Assembly: GCA_035935655.1 (NCBI GenBank)
Contig: DASYWW010000024.1
Coordinates: 44,493 to 108,492, forward strand
DNA: 64,000 nucleotides
Origin: Candidatus Bathyarchaeia archaeon
GTDB taxonomy: Archaea > Thermoproteota > Bathyarchaeia > 40CM-2-53-6
Direction: 5' to 3'
This document shows, piece after piece, positions 35,471 to 44,294 of the stretch; position 1 is the stretch's first letter; every line of letters begins with the position of its first letter. A program made the position numbers and the translations under genes. A model generated the notes under the pieces. It had not been told where the DNA came from. It made no database searches and saw only the letters and a program-made list of their open reading frames with translations.

Positions 35471-36265
35471 TCAGTCCGCTGCAGATCCAAGCTTGGTAAG
35501 AACCGTCTCCGCCAGGGACCCTTCGAGAAGCTCTTTTGTGAGGCGCCGGTATTCCTCGGAGGCCATGTTTCGAGGGGCGTAGACTAGACCTGGTATCCCC
35601 TTGCTGGGAGCTTCCGCCATCCGGATCGAACGCGGGATCACGACCTTGAGAATATGGTCGCCGAACGATGTTCTGAGCTGCTGGACAACCTTCTTTGACA
35701 ATCCCGTTCTCTTATCGAAGAGCGTGAGCAGTATTCGATAATCGAAGTCGGTTTTCGCCCGCGATTTTACGATCCGCATGAACTTCAACAGTGTCGGCAG
35801 GCCATCCATGGAGAGGAATTCAGATTGAACGGGAACGATCATGAGGTCACACGCAACGATCGCGTTAACGGTGAGAATGCCAATGTTTGGCGGGCAATCG
35901 ATCAGAATCGCATCATACTTGTGCTTGGCAACCGCGAGAGCCTCCCTAAGGACGAACTCGCGACCAGGGATGGAGGAGAGTTCGACCTCTGCTCCCGCAA
36001 GATCCAGGTTACTAGGCACGAGGGTTAGATTTTCGACCTTCGTCCCAAGCATTACCTCCTCCATTTTTCTCGACTGGGCGAGGGCATCGTAGACCGTGTA
36101 GAGCAGTTTGGACTTCTGGAAGCCCAGGCTGACCGTAGCGCTCCCTTGTGGATCCAGATCTACTAGCAGGACTCTTCTTCCGAGTTGTGCCAGCGCGGTG
36201 GCGAGGTTGACGGCTGTTGTGGTCTTGCCGGTTCCTCCCTTGTTGTTTGCGAAGCTTAGGATCAT
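35471..36265 (-). CDS. ParA/Soj-family partition ATPase
   Basis: 264 aa. Deviant Walker A (NNKGGTGKTT, residues 8-17), motif A' (VLLVDLDPQGSATVSLG) and Walker B (DAILIDCPPNIGILTVNAI) are intact. Ends with RLTKELLEGSLAETVLT. There is no adjacent ParB; the downstream partner is a membrane protein. Could position a membrane or surface structure rather than segregate DNA. Confidence 0.88.
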   Translation of the reverse strand: MILSFANNKGGTGKTTTAVNLATALAQLGRRVLLVDLDPQGSATVSLGFQKSKLLYTVYDALAQSRKMEEVMLGTKVENLTLVPSNLDLAGAEVELSSIPGREFVLREALAVAKHKYDAILIDCPPNIGILTVNAIVACDLMIVPVQSEFLSMDGLPTLLKFMRIVKSRAKTDFDYRILLTLFDKRTGLSKKVVQQLRTSFGDHILKVVIPRSIRMAEAPSKGIPGLVYAPRNMASEEYRRLTKELLEGSLAETVLTKLGSAAD

Positions 36266-36675
36266 AGCTGGAGAGAGCCCGTAGTCTATGGGTTGGTAAG
36301 AAACTCATTCGCAGATCAAGTTGCACCTGACATCAAAATGCGATCAGATTTGGCAAGAAAGTGATCGGTGCTTTCGAACTTTCGATGATTTGCCCTCGAC
36401 ACTATATTACCAGCGAAGCGCCACGCCAGGGCATGTTGTTAGATAATAGATGAGTGATGGACGAGCCAGCTAATACAAATACCATTCCTCGATACAAAAA
36501 GCGGGGCATGAGGATCCCACGATTCGCACTTTCATGTAAATCTCAGATCGTCCAGGAAATACGGCATCTCGTTCCATTTTCGATGTCATCCCCTGAAACC
36601 CCTGACCAGGTTTCGATCCGGAAGTTCCGATTGTAAACGAAGTTTTAATCAGCAGAAAGCCCGTTTTCCGATTTC
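36266..36675. other. intergenic region between ParA and the protease
   Basis: A 60-aa open frame at 36454-36636 is not convincing. ACTATATTACC near 36400 may be a promoter element. No inverted or direct repeat resembling a centromere site was seen. Confidence 0.3.
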
Positions 36676-37680
36676 ATGAACCGCGAAAACATCCCTACGC
36701 AGCTAGCGACGGCAAAGAAGGAAGCGGCCACCCGCTTCCTGACCGATAGCGCCCGCGCCGCCTACTCGACCAGAGCAGTCTCCTACCAGCTTGACCTAAA
36801 CATTGTCGGGGTAGGGATAGGAAAGAAGATCAAAGGCGGACAACCAACAGCGACCGACGCGGTTCGAGTATATGTGAACAGAAAATTTCCCAAAGCACAG
36901 ATTCCACAACCACAACTGGTACCCCCGATAATCCGCGGTGTCCCGACGGACGTTGTAGAGACAGGCCGGTTCCGAGCCTTCACTATGCCACCAGCACCAA
37001 CCACCCCTAGAGACCGCTTCCGACCAATCAGACCAGGAACCTCTATTGGTCCACCCCCAATCGGAAACCTCGTTGAGGCAGGCACTTTGGGCGCGATCGT
37101 GAAAAGCGGAGGCGCCCAATACATACTCAGCAACAACCACGTCCTCGCCAACGAGGACAAGCTTCCAGTTGGAACCGCGATCTTCCAACCTGCTCTCCTT
37201 GACAAGGGGAACCAGACAATCGATCAGGTTGCGACTCTGTCGAAGGCTGTGCCGCTTTCGCCCCGTGGAAGCAACAGTGTCGACTGTGCCATAGCAGCAA
37301 TCGACAAAGCCGTTCAAGCAGATCCTACGATCTTGCCGAAGGTCGGCAAGCTCGCAACCACCACACCTATCGACGCAACGGATGGAATGAAGGTCCACAA
37401 GGTCGGCCGGACGACAGGCTACACCACCGGCTCTGTGCTCGACATAAGCGCCGATGTCAACATTCAGTATGATGTCGGGACCCTAACCTTTCAAGGACAG
37501 ATTCTGATCTCTCCCGACATGGGACAGATGTTCTCAGACGCTGGGGACTCCGGATCGCTCATTGTCGACAGAGGATTAGGAAGGGCAACTGGCCTACTCT
37601 TCGGCGGTTCACCTAAGTCAACCATTGCGAATCATATCTCGGATGTTCTAACGGCTCTCCAGATCCAGCTTGCAGGATAG
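36676..37680 (+). CDS. NAL1-like trypsin-fold serine protease
   Basis: 334 aa. The catalytic triad is visible: His in LSNNHVLAN, Asp in SVDCAIAAID, Ser in DAGDSGSLIV. The N-terminal part (about 30-100: LNIVGVGIGKK, AVRVYVNRKFP, IRGVPTDVVETGRFRA) is a small regulatory domain typical of this family. Pro-rich linkers (PPAPTTPRDRF) lie between the domains. There is no signal peptide, so it acts in the cytoplasm. A free copy of the N-terminal domain follows 40 bases downstream. Confidence 0.82.
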   Translation: MNRENIPTQLATAKKEAATRFLTDSARAAYSTRAVSYQLDLNIVGVGIGKKIKGGQPTATDAVRVYVNRKFPKAQIPQPQLVPPIIRGVPTDVVETGRFRAFTMPPAPTTPRDRFRPIRPGTSIGPPPIGNLVEAGTLGAIVKSGGAQYILSNNHVLANEDKLPVGTAIFQPALLDKGNQTIDQVATLSKAVPLSPRGSNSVDCAIAAIDKAVQADPTILPKVGKLATTTPIDATDGMKVHKVGRTTGYTTGSVLDISADVNIQYDVGTLTFQGQILISPDMGQMFSDAGDSGSLIVDRGLGRATGLLFGGSPKSTIANHISDVLTALQIQLAG

Positions 37681-37720
37681 GTTCAAGTGAAGGAAAGTCC
37701 AACGCCCTAGCCTGAGATAG

Positions 37721-37960
37721 TTGGGCCCTCCCCAGACCAGCCCTGATCCTAGGGACCTGAAACGAAAGGTATCCTCGCAGATATTGCGGCTACCGGGGGT
37801 CAGCGGGATAGGCATCCCAAAAGGCCGCCTAACCATTTACCTGGAAGAAGACTCAGATGATGTCAAGAACAGGGTTAGAGAGGTCTTGAAAACGGTCTCT
37901 CCTGAGGCAGATGTTGTTTTCATAGTCACAGGGAAGTTCTCGAGGCAGAGCTCCGATTAG
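37721..37960 (+). CDS. stand-alone NAL1-protease N-terminal-like domain, 79 aa
   Basis: LRLPGVSGIGIPKGRLTIYLEEDSDDVKNRV...VVFIVTGKF parallels the protease's own N-terminus (LNIVGVGIGKK...AVRVYVNRKF...DVVETGRF): the VxGIGI core, a strand and the closing TG(R/K)F. Same strand, directly after the protease, TTG start. It could inhibit, activate or occupy the docking site of the protease (inference). Confidence 0.6.
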   Translation: MGPPQTSPDPRDLKRKVSSQILRLPGVSGIGIPKGRLTIYLEEDSDDVKNRVREVLKTVSPEADVVFIVTGKFSRQSSD

Positions 37961-37963
37961 TGT

Positions 37964-38638
37964 ATGACCTCAGACCCTATTCAAACCAAGAAAATCGCCG
38001 AGACTTTCGACGATCTGGCCCACGATCGCTGTTGCAAATACAAGTCCAAGGGCCTAACGGCGAGCACCGAAGTGCTTCTGGAGATCCTTGCCAGGAATGG
38101 CCTGGCGGGAAAGACGATTCTTGATATCGGATGCGGAACAGGCTTCTTTGCATTGGAGACGCTCAGACATGGAGCCTCTTTGTGTGTGGGTGTTGACTTA
38201 TCGTCCGCCGCGATTCACGAAGCCAACGAGTTCGCGAAAGAATCCGGATTTCAAGAAAGAGTAAAGTTCGAAGTCGCGAACGCGGCCTCCATGCAGCCCA
38301 CTGCATCTGACATTGTCGTTATGGACAAGGTTCTCTGCTGTTATCCTGACGCCGACTCGCTACTGAAGACCGCTTCCCAATCCTCCAAGGAATTGCTAGG
38401 TTTCGTTGTTCCACGAAACGAAGGACTGATGAAACCCCTGATGAGGGCTGGAATAGGGCTAGCCAATCTGGTCGAGAAGTTGAGAAAAACCGGTTTCCGT
38501 TTGTACCTCCATCCTTTGCGTTCAGTCGATAAACTTCTTGTCAAGAACGGGTTCCAACGGTCCGGCAAGGCCACGTCTCGATTCTGGCTGGTCTTTCTGT
38601 ACAAGAGAATAGGACCCGGCGTACCCGACCAAGGATAG
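37964..38638 (+). CDS. class I SAM-dependent methyltransferase
   Basis: 224 aa with ILDIGCGTGFFALETLRHGASLCVGVDLS (motif I and II) and IVVMDKVLCCYPD (motif IV), resembling BchM/UbiE-type small-molecule methyltransferases. ATG 3 bases after the previous gene, so one transcript. The FKESGFQ-like and RLYLHPL regions suggest a small hydrophobic substrate, unknown. Confidence 0.75.
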   Translation: MTSDPIQTKKIAETFDDLAHDRCCKYKSKGLTASTEVLLEILARNGLAGKTILDIGCGTGFFALETLRHGASLCVGVDLSSAAIHEANEFAKESGFQERVKFEVANAASMQPTASDIVVMDKVLCCYPDADSLLKTASQSSKELLGFVVPRNEGLMKPLMRAGIGLANLVEKLRKTGFRLYLHPLRSVDKLLVKNGFQRSGKATSRFWLVFLYKRIGPGVPDQG

Positions 38639-38645
38639 ATCCCCC

Positions 38646-39329
38646 TTGGAAGCCAAAGAGGTTGTAAACCGGCTCAGGTCGATGGGCGACCCGAAGGCAG
38701 TCGAGGGCATGGCCCGGTTTGGAATCAAGTCAAGCAGCTCTTTCGGGGTCTCGGTCCCTGCCCTCCGAACCTTAGCGCGAGAGATCGGAAGAGACCACCA
38801 GCTCGCAATACAGCTTTGGGAAACTGGACTGCACGATGCTAGACTCCTAGCATCTATGATTGATGATCCTCAACAAGTCACAATAGGCCAGATGGAGAAA
38901 TGGGTTCAAGATTTCGACTCTTGGGATGTTGTTGACGGTTCCTGCGGGAATCTCTTCGACAAGACCCCGTTTGCCATTGAGAAGGCTAAGGAATGGTGCA
39001 GACGAGAAGAAGAGTACGAGAAGAGGGCGGGCTTTGTCCTGATGGCGGAGCTAGCGGTTCATGACAAGAAAGCGAAAGACCAAGTCTTCCTCGACTTTCT
39101 CCCCCTGATAATTGGTGGAGCTTCTGATAAGAGAAATTTTGTCAAGAAAGCCGTAAACTGGGCCCTTAGACAGATCGGCAAACGAAATCTAAAGCTTAAC
39201 AAAGCATCTGTTTCTACTGCTCTCAAGATCCAGAAAATGGATTCCGGAGCAGCGAAATGGGTTGCCTGAGACGCGCTGAGAGAACTGAAAAGCCCACAAG
39301 TCAAGAAGAGGCTGCTCAGAAGCAGATGA
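38646..39329 (+). pseudogene. AlkD-like DNA alkylation repair protein, in-frame TGA near the end
   Basis: HEAT-like repeat glycosylase (AlkC/AlkD family) with SVPALRTLAREIG, the DSWDVVDGSCGNLFDKT core and KKAVNWALRQIGKRN. The frame stops at TGA (39267-39269) after SGAAKWVA, but the expected tail (DALRELKSPQVKKRLLRSR) continues in frame to a TGA at 39327. Only about 20 residues are lost, so the shorter protein (207 aa) may still work. It follows the methyltransferase in the same direction. Confidence 0.75.
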
Positions 39330-39434
39330 CGCCAATAATAAGCGATTACCACTTATTACCTGGCTACCTAAGAATCTCGCTTTTTCTGTCGCTTTGATTT
39401 TCTTGTAACTATTTCTTTCTGTTAACTAAATATT

Positions 39435-39450
39435 GACCCCCCGGGGGGTC
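39435..39450. terminator. perfect 16-base GC palindrome followed by T-run
   Basis: GACCCCCCGGGGGGTC followed by TGTTTTT, in a pyrimidine-rich tract (39360-39470) downstream of the AlkD-like gene. The stem can only form with a short CCGG loop, but the T-rich tract itself fits archaeal termination. The rest of 39451-39721 shows no gene. Confidence 0.4.
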
Positions 39451-39721
39451 TGTTTTTCCCGCGCCGCGCCCTTCCTGAATCACGGAGAATTCCACGTTCA
39501 CCCACCAATCCCGGACGCTTCTTCCTTCGTGACGTCTGCATCTAGCCTTTCAGAGCCCTGAACACAGTCTCGACCTTCGATAGCCTACGCCACCAATTCG
39601 ATGCTTAGATCGGCGAGCCTGTTACCCGGTTGGCCCGGGGTAGGGTTACGATAGGAGCATTTGACCAAGCGCGCGTTCAATGATTCTTGCAGACCTATCC
39701 TCAGGAGCGCGTTTAGAGCGT

Positions 39722-40207
39722 ATGTTGCGAAGCCTAGTTAGAAACAAGCGAGCAGTTGACACTATCATGGCCTCGCTCCTAATGGTCGTCATAGTAGTAG
39801 CCGCATCAGGCATAGTCTTCGTATATGCGACTGGGCTCTTCGGGGCGCTGACGCAGGCGCCGAATCTTCAGAAGGAAGCTCTTAGCATGGAGTTCTCTAG
39901 CTTTGGGCCGCAGAACCCAACCTACAACGTAACTCTATACCTGAGAAACACTGGTGGAGCGCCAATCTCGCTGACAGGATATTATGTTAAGAATTCGAAT
40001 TCTAGCCAGTACGCCAAGACTGCCTGGACCGGCCCGCCATCCATAGCTCCAACAGCATTGGGACAAGCCCAGCTTCTGATATCTGGATCGTGCCTCTGCA
40101 CCAACACGGGAGGCGCGTTCACGTTTGCGACAGGAAACTCTTACACAATAACACTGTTGTCTTCCCGAGGCAGCACCTTCACCTACTCTGTCGTTAGACT
40201 CAGCTAA
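39722..40207 (+). CDS. archaeal type IV pilin-like protein
   Basis: 161 aa from the ATG at 39722. A short basic leader (LRSLVRNKRA) ahead of a hydrophobic helix (VDTIMASLLMVVIVVAASGIVFVYA) is the class III signal peptide of archaeal pilins/archaellins, likely cut by PibD/FlaK-type peptidase before the hydrophobic stretch. A Ser/Thr/Asn-rich beta domain follows with a Cys-x-Cys (CLCTN). Forms a cell-surface filament or sensor (inference). No pilus-assembly ATPase lies nearby. Confidence 0.75.
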   Translation: MLRSLVRNKRAVDTIMASLLMVVIVVAASGIVFVYATGLFGALTQAPNLQKEALSMEFSSFGPQNPTYNVTLYLRNTGGAPISLTGYYVKNSNSSQYAKTAWTGPPSIAPTALGQAQLLISGSCLCTNTGGAFTFATGNSYTITLLSSRGSTFTYSVVRLS

Positions 40208-40480
40208 TCAGAGTGCGCTTATCTTCTCGTAGAACTCGACCAGGCTCCGCGCTGCAGGCGCCTCCAAGTTAAAGGCGAAAATCTTCATGCCCTTCTCATA
40301 CCTTTCAAAGAGCAGGATCTTGGATTTCACCAACGGCTCGGCAATTCTTGCAACCGTTGACGGGGATACGTCAAGTACTCGGGCAAGCCCTGCTTGGTTG
40401 AAGACCTTCTGTCTATTCTGGAGCAGATGTTCCACCAATCGGACTTGTGCTTTCGATTGAAACAGATCAACCAATCTCAA
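40208..40480 (-). CDS. winged helix-turn-helix transcription regulator
   Basis: 90 aa: VRLVEHLLQNRQKVFNQAGLARVLDVSPSTVARIAEPLVKSKILLFERYEKGMKIFAFNL is a complete HTH and wing. TTG start 14 bases after UMP kinase, so probably co-transcribed and perhaps involved in regulating the pilin gene, whose end it meets (inference). Confidence 0.75.
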   Translation of the reverse strand: MRLVDLFQSKAQVRLVEHLLQNRQKVFNQAGLARVLDVSPSTVARIAEPLVKSKILLFERYEKGMKIFAFNLEAPAARSLVEFYEKISAL

Positions 40481-40494
40481 CGTCTCTCCGCCTG

Positions 40495-41175
40495 TTACGA
40501 GTAATCCACCCTGGTTCCGATCTCTCTGCCTTGCAGAGCGGCGATGATATTGTTCGGGTCCCCGAGGGACACGAATCGAGTAGGTATTTTCGCTCTCTGC
40601 ATTATCTTGATCGCCAGCGGGTCAAGCAATTCGTAGCGGCCCGCAAAGACTTCTCCTCCCATCGCCCAGCTCAGCAGCTTGTCCACGTGGACAGATCTGA
40701 TCAACTTGGCCTTCGGGTTCTTCTTCGGATCCTCAGTATAGACCCCTTCGACATCAGTACCATTGACGAGGAGTTCGGCCCGTGTAATCTCCGCCGCAAG
40801 TGCTGCAACTGTATTGGTCGACTGGCCTGGTTGCAATCCGCCCATAACCACAGCCTTCCCTGGCCCAACATAATGGGGCAAGTCAGACAAGCTGATCGGA
40901 ATATGTGACGATGCTATCGAACCCAGCGCTAGTCGCAACAGCTCAGCATTCGCTCTGGTAATCTGGATTCCGAGGAGATCAGAGGTCGACTCTTCCGCGC
41001 CAAGCTTTCTTGCAACTCCAATGTACGTTCTAGCGGTCTCCCCTCCCCCCGCAACCAGTACGAGCTGATTCCCTTTCTCGACGAAAGCTCCCAGAACCTT
41101 ACCCATGTCCTTGATAGCTTTCACGTCTGGTTCGCGGTGAAACAACGCGCCACCAAGTTTGACAACCGCCCGCAA
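40495..41175 (-). CDS. pyrH: UMP kinase (archaeal PyrH)
   Basis: 226 aa amino-acid-kinase fold: VVKLGGALF, LVLVAGGGETARTYIGVARKLGA, AVVMGGLQPGQSTNTVAALAAEI, LLVNGTDVEGVYTEDPKKNP and a C-terminal basic block. Phosphorylates UMP to UDP with ATP for pyrimidine nucleotide synthesis in the cytoplasm. The length (about 225 aa) and the lack of bacterial N-terminal extension fit archaeal PyrH. Confidence 0.88.
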   Translation of the reverse strand: MRAVVKLGGALFHREPDVKAIKDMGKVLGAFVEKGNQLVLVAGGGETARTYIGVARKLGAEESTSDLLGIQITRANAELLRLALGSIASSHIPISLSDLPHYVGPGKAVVMGGLQPGQSTNTVAALAAEITRAELLVNGTDVEGVYTEDPKKNPKAKLIRSVHVDKLLSWAMGGEVFAGRYELLDPLAIKIMQRAKIPTRFVSLGDPNNIIAALQGREIGTRVDYS

Positions 41176-41282
41176 TATCCGTCGATCTTCGACGTTGCAG
41201 CCGTCACTATATTAGAAGTGGGGAATCTAGTCGAATACCTTGAATCAGAGACTGTAGTGTAACCCAGATCTCGGAAAAACCG

Positions 41283-41290
41283 TTTTATAC
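41283..41290 (+). promoter_or_regulatory. TATA-like box upstream of a micro-ORF and aRF1
   Basis: TTTTATAC; transcription would start near 41310, ahead of the 18-aa ORF at 41330 and about 140 bases before the aRF1 start. Confidence 0.45.
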
Positions 41291-41329
41291 GCAAAACCCA
41301 CCTATGCCATGTGAGGACCCGTCAACAAG

Positions 41330-41386
41330 ATGTGTAGCACCTGCGCGAAGCACAATCCAGGAAAGAAGAAAAAATCCAAAATGTGA
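41330..41386 (+). CDS. 18-aa micro-protein (leader candidate)
   Basis: ATG TGT AGC ACC TGC... encodes MCSTCAKHNPGKKKKSKM: a Cys-x2-Cys pair and a Lys-rich tail. It is followed by aRF1 64 bases later. Possibly a leader peptide or zinc micro-protein; no homologue known to me. Confidence 0.35.
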   Translation: MCSTCAKHNPGKKKKSKM

Positions 41387-41449
41387 ACGAGACGGGCTAG
41401 AACCATAGGCCGGGGTCCTTACTTTTTCTCGCTGGAGGTGGAATAGCCA

Positions 41450-42718
41450 GTGACGAGCTCAGTTATGTCCGCATCGGACTCGGTTGCCCAGTTTAAGTTC
41501 AGACGAACCCTGGAACAACTGGCACGGAAAGAAGGTCGAGGAACAGAACTCATTAGCCTATACGTTCCCCCAGACAGGAGAATACACGAAGTCCTCGGTC
41601 AGCTTCGAGAAGAAGCCGGCACAGCATCCAACATCAAGTCACGCACTACCCGCCAAGCGGTCCAAGACTCCATAGAGCGGGTGATGCAGCGCCTGCGATT
41701 GTTCAAGGAACCACCGCCTACAGGCTTGGTGATCTTCGCAGGAATGATTCCCCAGAATGGTCTTGGAAGTGAGAGGATGGAGATCTACGTTCTTACCCCT
41801 CCAGAGCCGATAACGGTAGGCTTCTATCGGTGCGACGCTCGCTTCCATGTCGAACCTCTCCTCGCGCTCGTTGTCGAGAAAGACACCTACGGAATAATCG
41901 TGATCGACGGGACAGAAGCAGTTGTTGCAACCCTCAAGGGACGCAGGGTCGAGATCGTCAAATCATTCACGTCAGGAATACCAGGGAAGAGCCGCGCGGG
42001 TGGACAATCGGCCAGACGTTTCGAACGTATCAGGGAACAGGTTGCCAATGACTACTACAAGCGCGTCGGTCAACACTTCAACGATATCATGCTTGCAATA
42101 CCTGACCTCAAAGGAATTATCATCGGTGGACCCGGACCCACCAAATACGTCTGGTCCGAAGGAGAATACCTACAGTACACGCTGAAGAAGAAAGTGCTCT
42201 CAGTCGTCGACACAAGCTATACGAGCGAAGCAGGTGTCGAAGAGGTTGTCGAGAAGAGCAGCGAGATCCTGAAAGGGGTCCGATACAAGGAGGAGAAGCA
42301 GATGGTCCAGAAATTCCTCTACGAACTCGGACACGAAACAGGCAAAGGAGTGTATGGAGAACTACAAGTCCAGAAATATCTGGAAAAAGGCGTTGTTGAT
42401 ACTTTGCTGATATCGGAGAAGCTGGAGGGTCAAAGACTCGTACTCAAATGCAAGAACTGTGGCAACATAGAAGAATTCCGAGGCACGAGGTACGAGGCGC
42501 ACGCTCTCAAGAACGAGCTGGCCACACGACCATGCAAGAAGTGCGGCAGAACAACTCTCGAAGTCGTTGAAGACAGCGACATAATCGACAGCTTCCTCGA
42601 CTACGCGGAGAAGGGCGGAAGCAAGGTCGAGGTAGTCTCAGAAGAGACGGAGGAGGGACGAATGCTCCGCGACGCTTTTGGAAAGGTTGCCGCGGTTCTA
42701 CGTTATCCTGCTAGCTAG
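41450..42718 (+). CDS. prf1: translation termination factor aRF1
   Basis: 422 aa. NIKS at 61-64 reads stop codons; GGQ at 184-186 triggers peptidyl-tRNA hydrolysis; the C-terminal domain has a zinc ribbon (LKCKNCGNIEEFRG, RPCKKCGRTTLEV). GTG start. Decodes all three stop codons in Archaea. In the ribosome it works with aEF1A and ABCE1. The following HAD gene begins one base after its stop. Confidence 0.93.
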   Translation: MTSSVMSASDSVAQFKFRRTLEQLARKEGRGTELISLYVPPDRRIHEVLGQLREEAGTASNIKSRTTRQAVQDSIERVMQRLRLFKEPPPTGLVIFAGMIPQNGLGSERMEIYVLTPPEPITVGFYRCDARFHVEPLLALVVEKDTYGIIVIDGTEAVVATLKGRRVEIVKSFTSGIPGKSRAGGQSARRFERIREQVANDYYKRVGQHFNDIMLAIPDLKGIIIGGPGPTKYVWSEGEYLQYTLKKKVLSVVDTSYTSEAGVEEVVEKSSEILKGVRYKEEKQMVQKFLYELGHETGKGVYGELQVQKYLEKGVVDTLLISEKLEGQRLVLKCKNCGNIEEFRGTRYEAHALKNELATRPCKKCGRTTLEVVEDSDIIDSFLDYAEKGGSKVEVVSEETEEGRMLRDAFGKVAAVLRYPAS

Positions 42719-42719
42719 T

Positions 42720-43439
42720 TTGAGCGAGAGGATTACGGCGCGAGCTAAGGCGGTATTCTTCGACCTCGGAGAAACGCTCGTAACACAAAACATCGAAGAT
42801 AACCTGGTTACAATGAAGGCGCTAGAGAAGATCAGCAAGATCCTACCTCGCCACAAATCCCCATCCGATCTCTTCAGGATCTACAAGCAAGGATACAAAG
42901 TGAATGAGGCATTTCGCTCCAAGCATCACGTAGAAATTCCAATTCAGGCCTGGATGGTACAGCTCTTAAGACGAGCACTCGGCGAAGAGCCCGACGACCT
43001 GACGGAGGAAGCGACAAAGATAATCATATCCGCCAGGGCTGAAAATGCAATGGTATTTCCGGACTCAAAGCGCCTATTGGAGAGACTCTCGAAACGAAGG
43101 ATCAAACTCGGAATAATATCGAATGTATCCTCTCATGAAGTTGCAGTGGAGATCCTGCGAAAAGTCGGTCTCCTAGATTATTTCCGCACGGTCGTAACAT
43201 CGGCCTTTGTTGGTATCCGTAAACCTGACCCTGGAATCTTTCTCTATGCGCTAACGCAGTTCAAGCTGCAGCCTCGTGAGGCAGTGATCGTTGGCGATTC
43301 AGAGAGACACGACGTCTGGGGAGGCACGATCACCGGCATGAAGACAGTGCTGGTTTCAAAGAGACCGGTTACCGACAGCATTGCCGATTACCACTTTACA
43401 AGTCTCGCCGAGGCATCCGATACCCTAACGTCTCTATAG
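42720..43439 (+). CDS. HAD-superfamily hydrolase
   Basis: Phosphatase of the haloacid dehalogenase fold: motif I AVFFDLGETLVTQ (nucleophile Asp; the second acid is replaced by Gly), motif II region LGIISNVSSHEVAVE, Lys in IRKPDPGIFLYAL, motif IV IVGDSERHDVWGGTITGMKTVLVSK. TTG start at 42720, immediately downstream of aRF1 (translationally coupled); the upstream in-frame codons lie inside aRF1. Its 3' end overlaps that of the presenilin-like gene by 6 bases. Confidence 0.8.
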   Translation: MSERITARAKAVFFDLGETLVTQNIEDNLVTMKALEKISKILPRHKSPSDLFRIYKQGYKVNEAFRSKHHVEIPIQAWMVQLLRRALGEEPDDLTEEATKIIISARAENAMVFPDSKRLLERLSKRRIKLGIISNVSSHEVAVEILRKVGLLDYFRTVVTSAFVGIRKPDPGIFLYALTQFKLQPREAVIVGDSERHDVWGGTITGMKTVLVSKRPVTDSIADYHFTSLAEASDTLTSL

Positions 43440-44288
43440 GTAACTCGCAAGAAGCATTCCGGCCACTCCCAGCAACAAGGAGAAGGGGAGGCCGGGGAAC
43501 ATCTCGTACTTCGACAAGGCTTTGAATCCGAGAAAGGTTCCCGCCAATATCCCAATAGCGGCGCCGAAGAACGAGATAATGCCTCCAAAAGAGACGAGCG
43601 CCGTGGTAGCCACAAGTGAGTAGAAGACCATGTCTCCCATCCCGATTGTTAGTTCACCGTAGGTAAAAACGGCTCCAGGCAGATCACCCTCCTCGATTGT
43701 TTTCGCGAGCGCTCCCACGGGTCCGCGGAACACCGCGACAATATCATAGATGACGAGCGCTCCGACCAAGACCAGCGCGGTCACGGGGCCGATCGAGTAG
43801 CCCAGGAAAATTCCTGTCATTGCCCCGATAAGTGTAACACCGATCAACTGATACTTTCGCCCCCTCCAAAATATTGTGAGGCCAATGGCCGCCGCTGTTC
43901 CCACAGAAACACCTAGGAGAATAATTGAGAGTAGAGGGTCTGACGGAGGGTTTGGAATCAGGAAGAAGATCGAAGACGCGTACCAGAACACTACTGCGAA
44001 CGACACAATGAGGACTGCGGCTTTGATCAACGATCGAATGAATTTCATTCTGCCTCTTCTGATAAGGAGAAGCATTGCCGTCGCGCTTGCGCCGAGAGCG
44101 ATCACGAAGATGACTGCGTTAAGACCAGCGGAGCCCAGTGTATCGCCCTGAAACGGCGTAACCTGAAGTTGGGGAACGCCCTGTTTTGAGATCGGATATC
44201 CCAAAACACCTGTAACAGCCAGGCTGAGAATTACGGGATAGAGGTGGCGTGGGCGCGGCTTGAAGGCCCTATATTCTTCCTCTGCCAT
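43434..44288 (-). CDS. presenilin/signal-peptide-peptidase family intramembrane aspartyl protease
   Basis: 284 aa with about nine hydrophobic segments. Active-site Asp182 in VIYDIVAVF and Asp219 in GMGD (YD and GxGD), and PGLP at 265-268 as the PAL-equivalent. This is the archaeal presenilin homologue (PSH) layout. It cleaves within transmembrane helices of single-pass proteins, for example signal peptides. Follows the beta-CASP gene on the same strand with 6 bases between. Confidence 0.85.
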   Translation of the reverse strand: MAEEEYRAFKPRPRHLYPVILSLAVTGVLGYPISKQGVPQLQVTPFQGDTLGSAGLNAVIFVIALGASATAMLLLIRRGRMKFIRSLIKAAVLIVSFAVVFWYASSIFFLIPNPPSDPLLSIILLGVSVGTAAAIGLTIFWRGRKYQLIGVTLIGAMTGIFLGYSIGPVTALVLVGALVIYDIVAVFRGPVGALAKTIEEGDLPGAVFTYGELTIGMGDMVFYSLVATTALVSFGGIISFFGAAIGILAGTFLGFKALSKYEMFPGLPFSLLLGVAGMLLASYL

Positions 44289-44294
44289 GGAGCC

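Noticed and set aside
36454..36636. 60-aa forward frame before the protease
   Set aside because: Composition is not protein-like and no start signal.
36783..37398. Two reverse frames of 140 and 200 aa inside the protease gene
   Set aside because: Antisense to a gene with an intact catalytic triad; no motif of their own.
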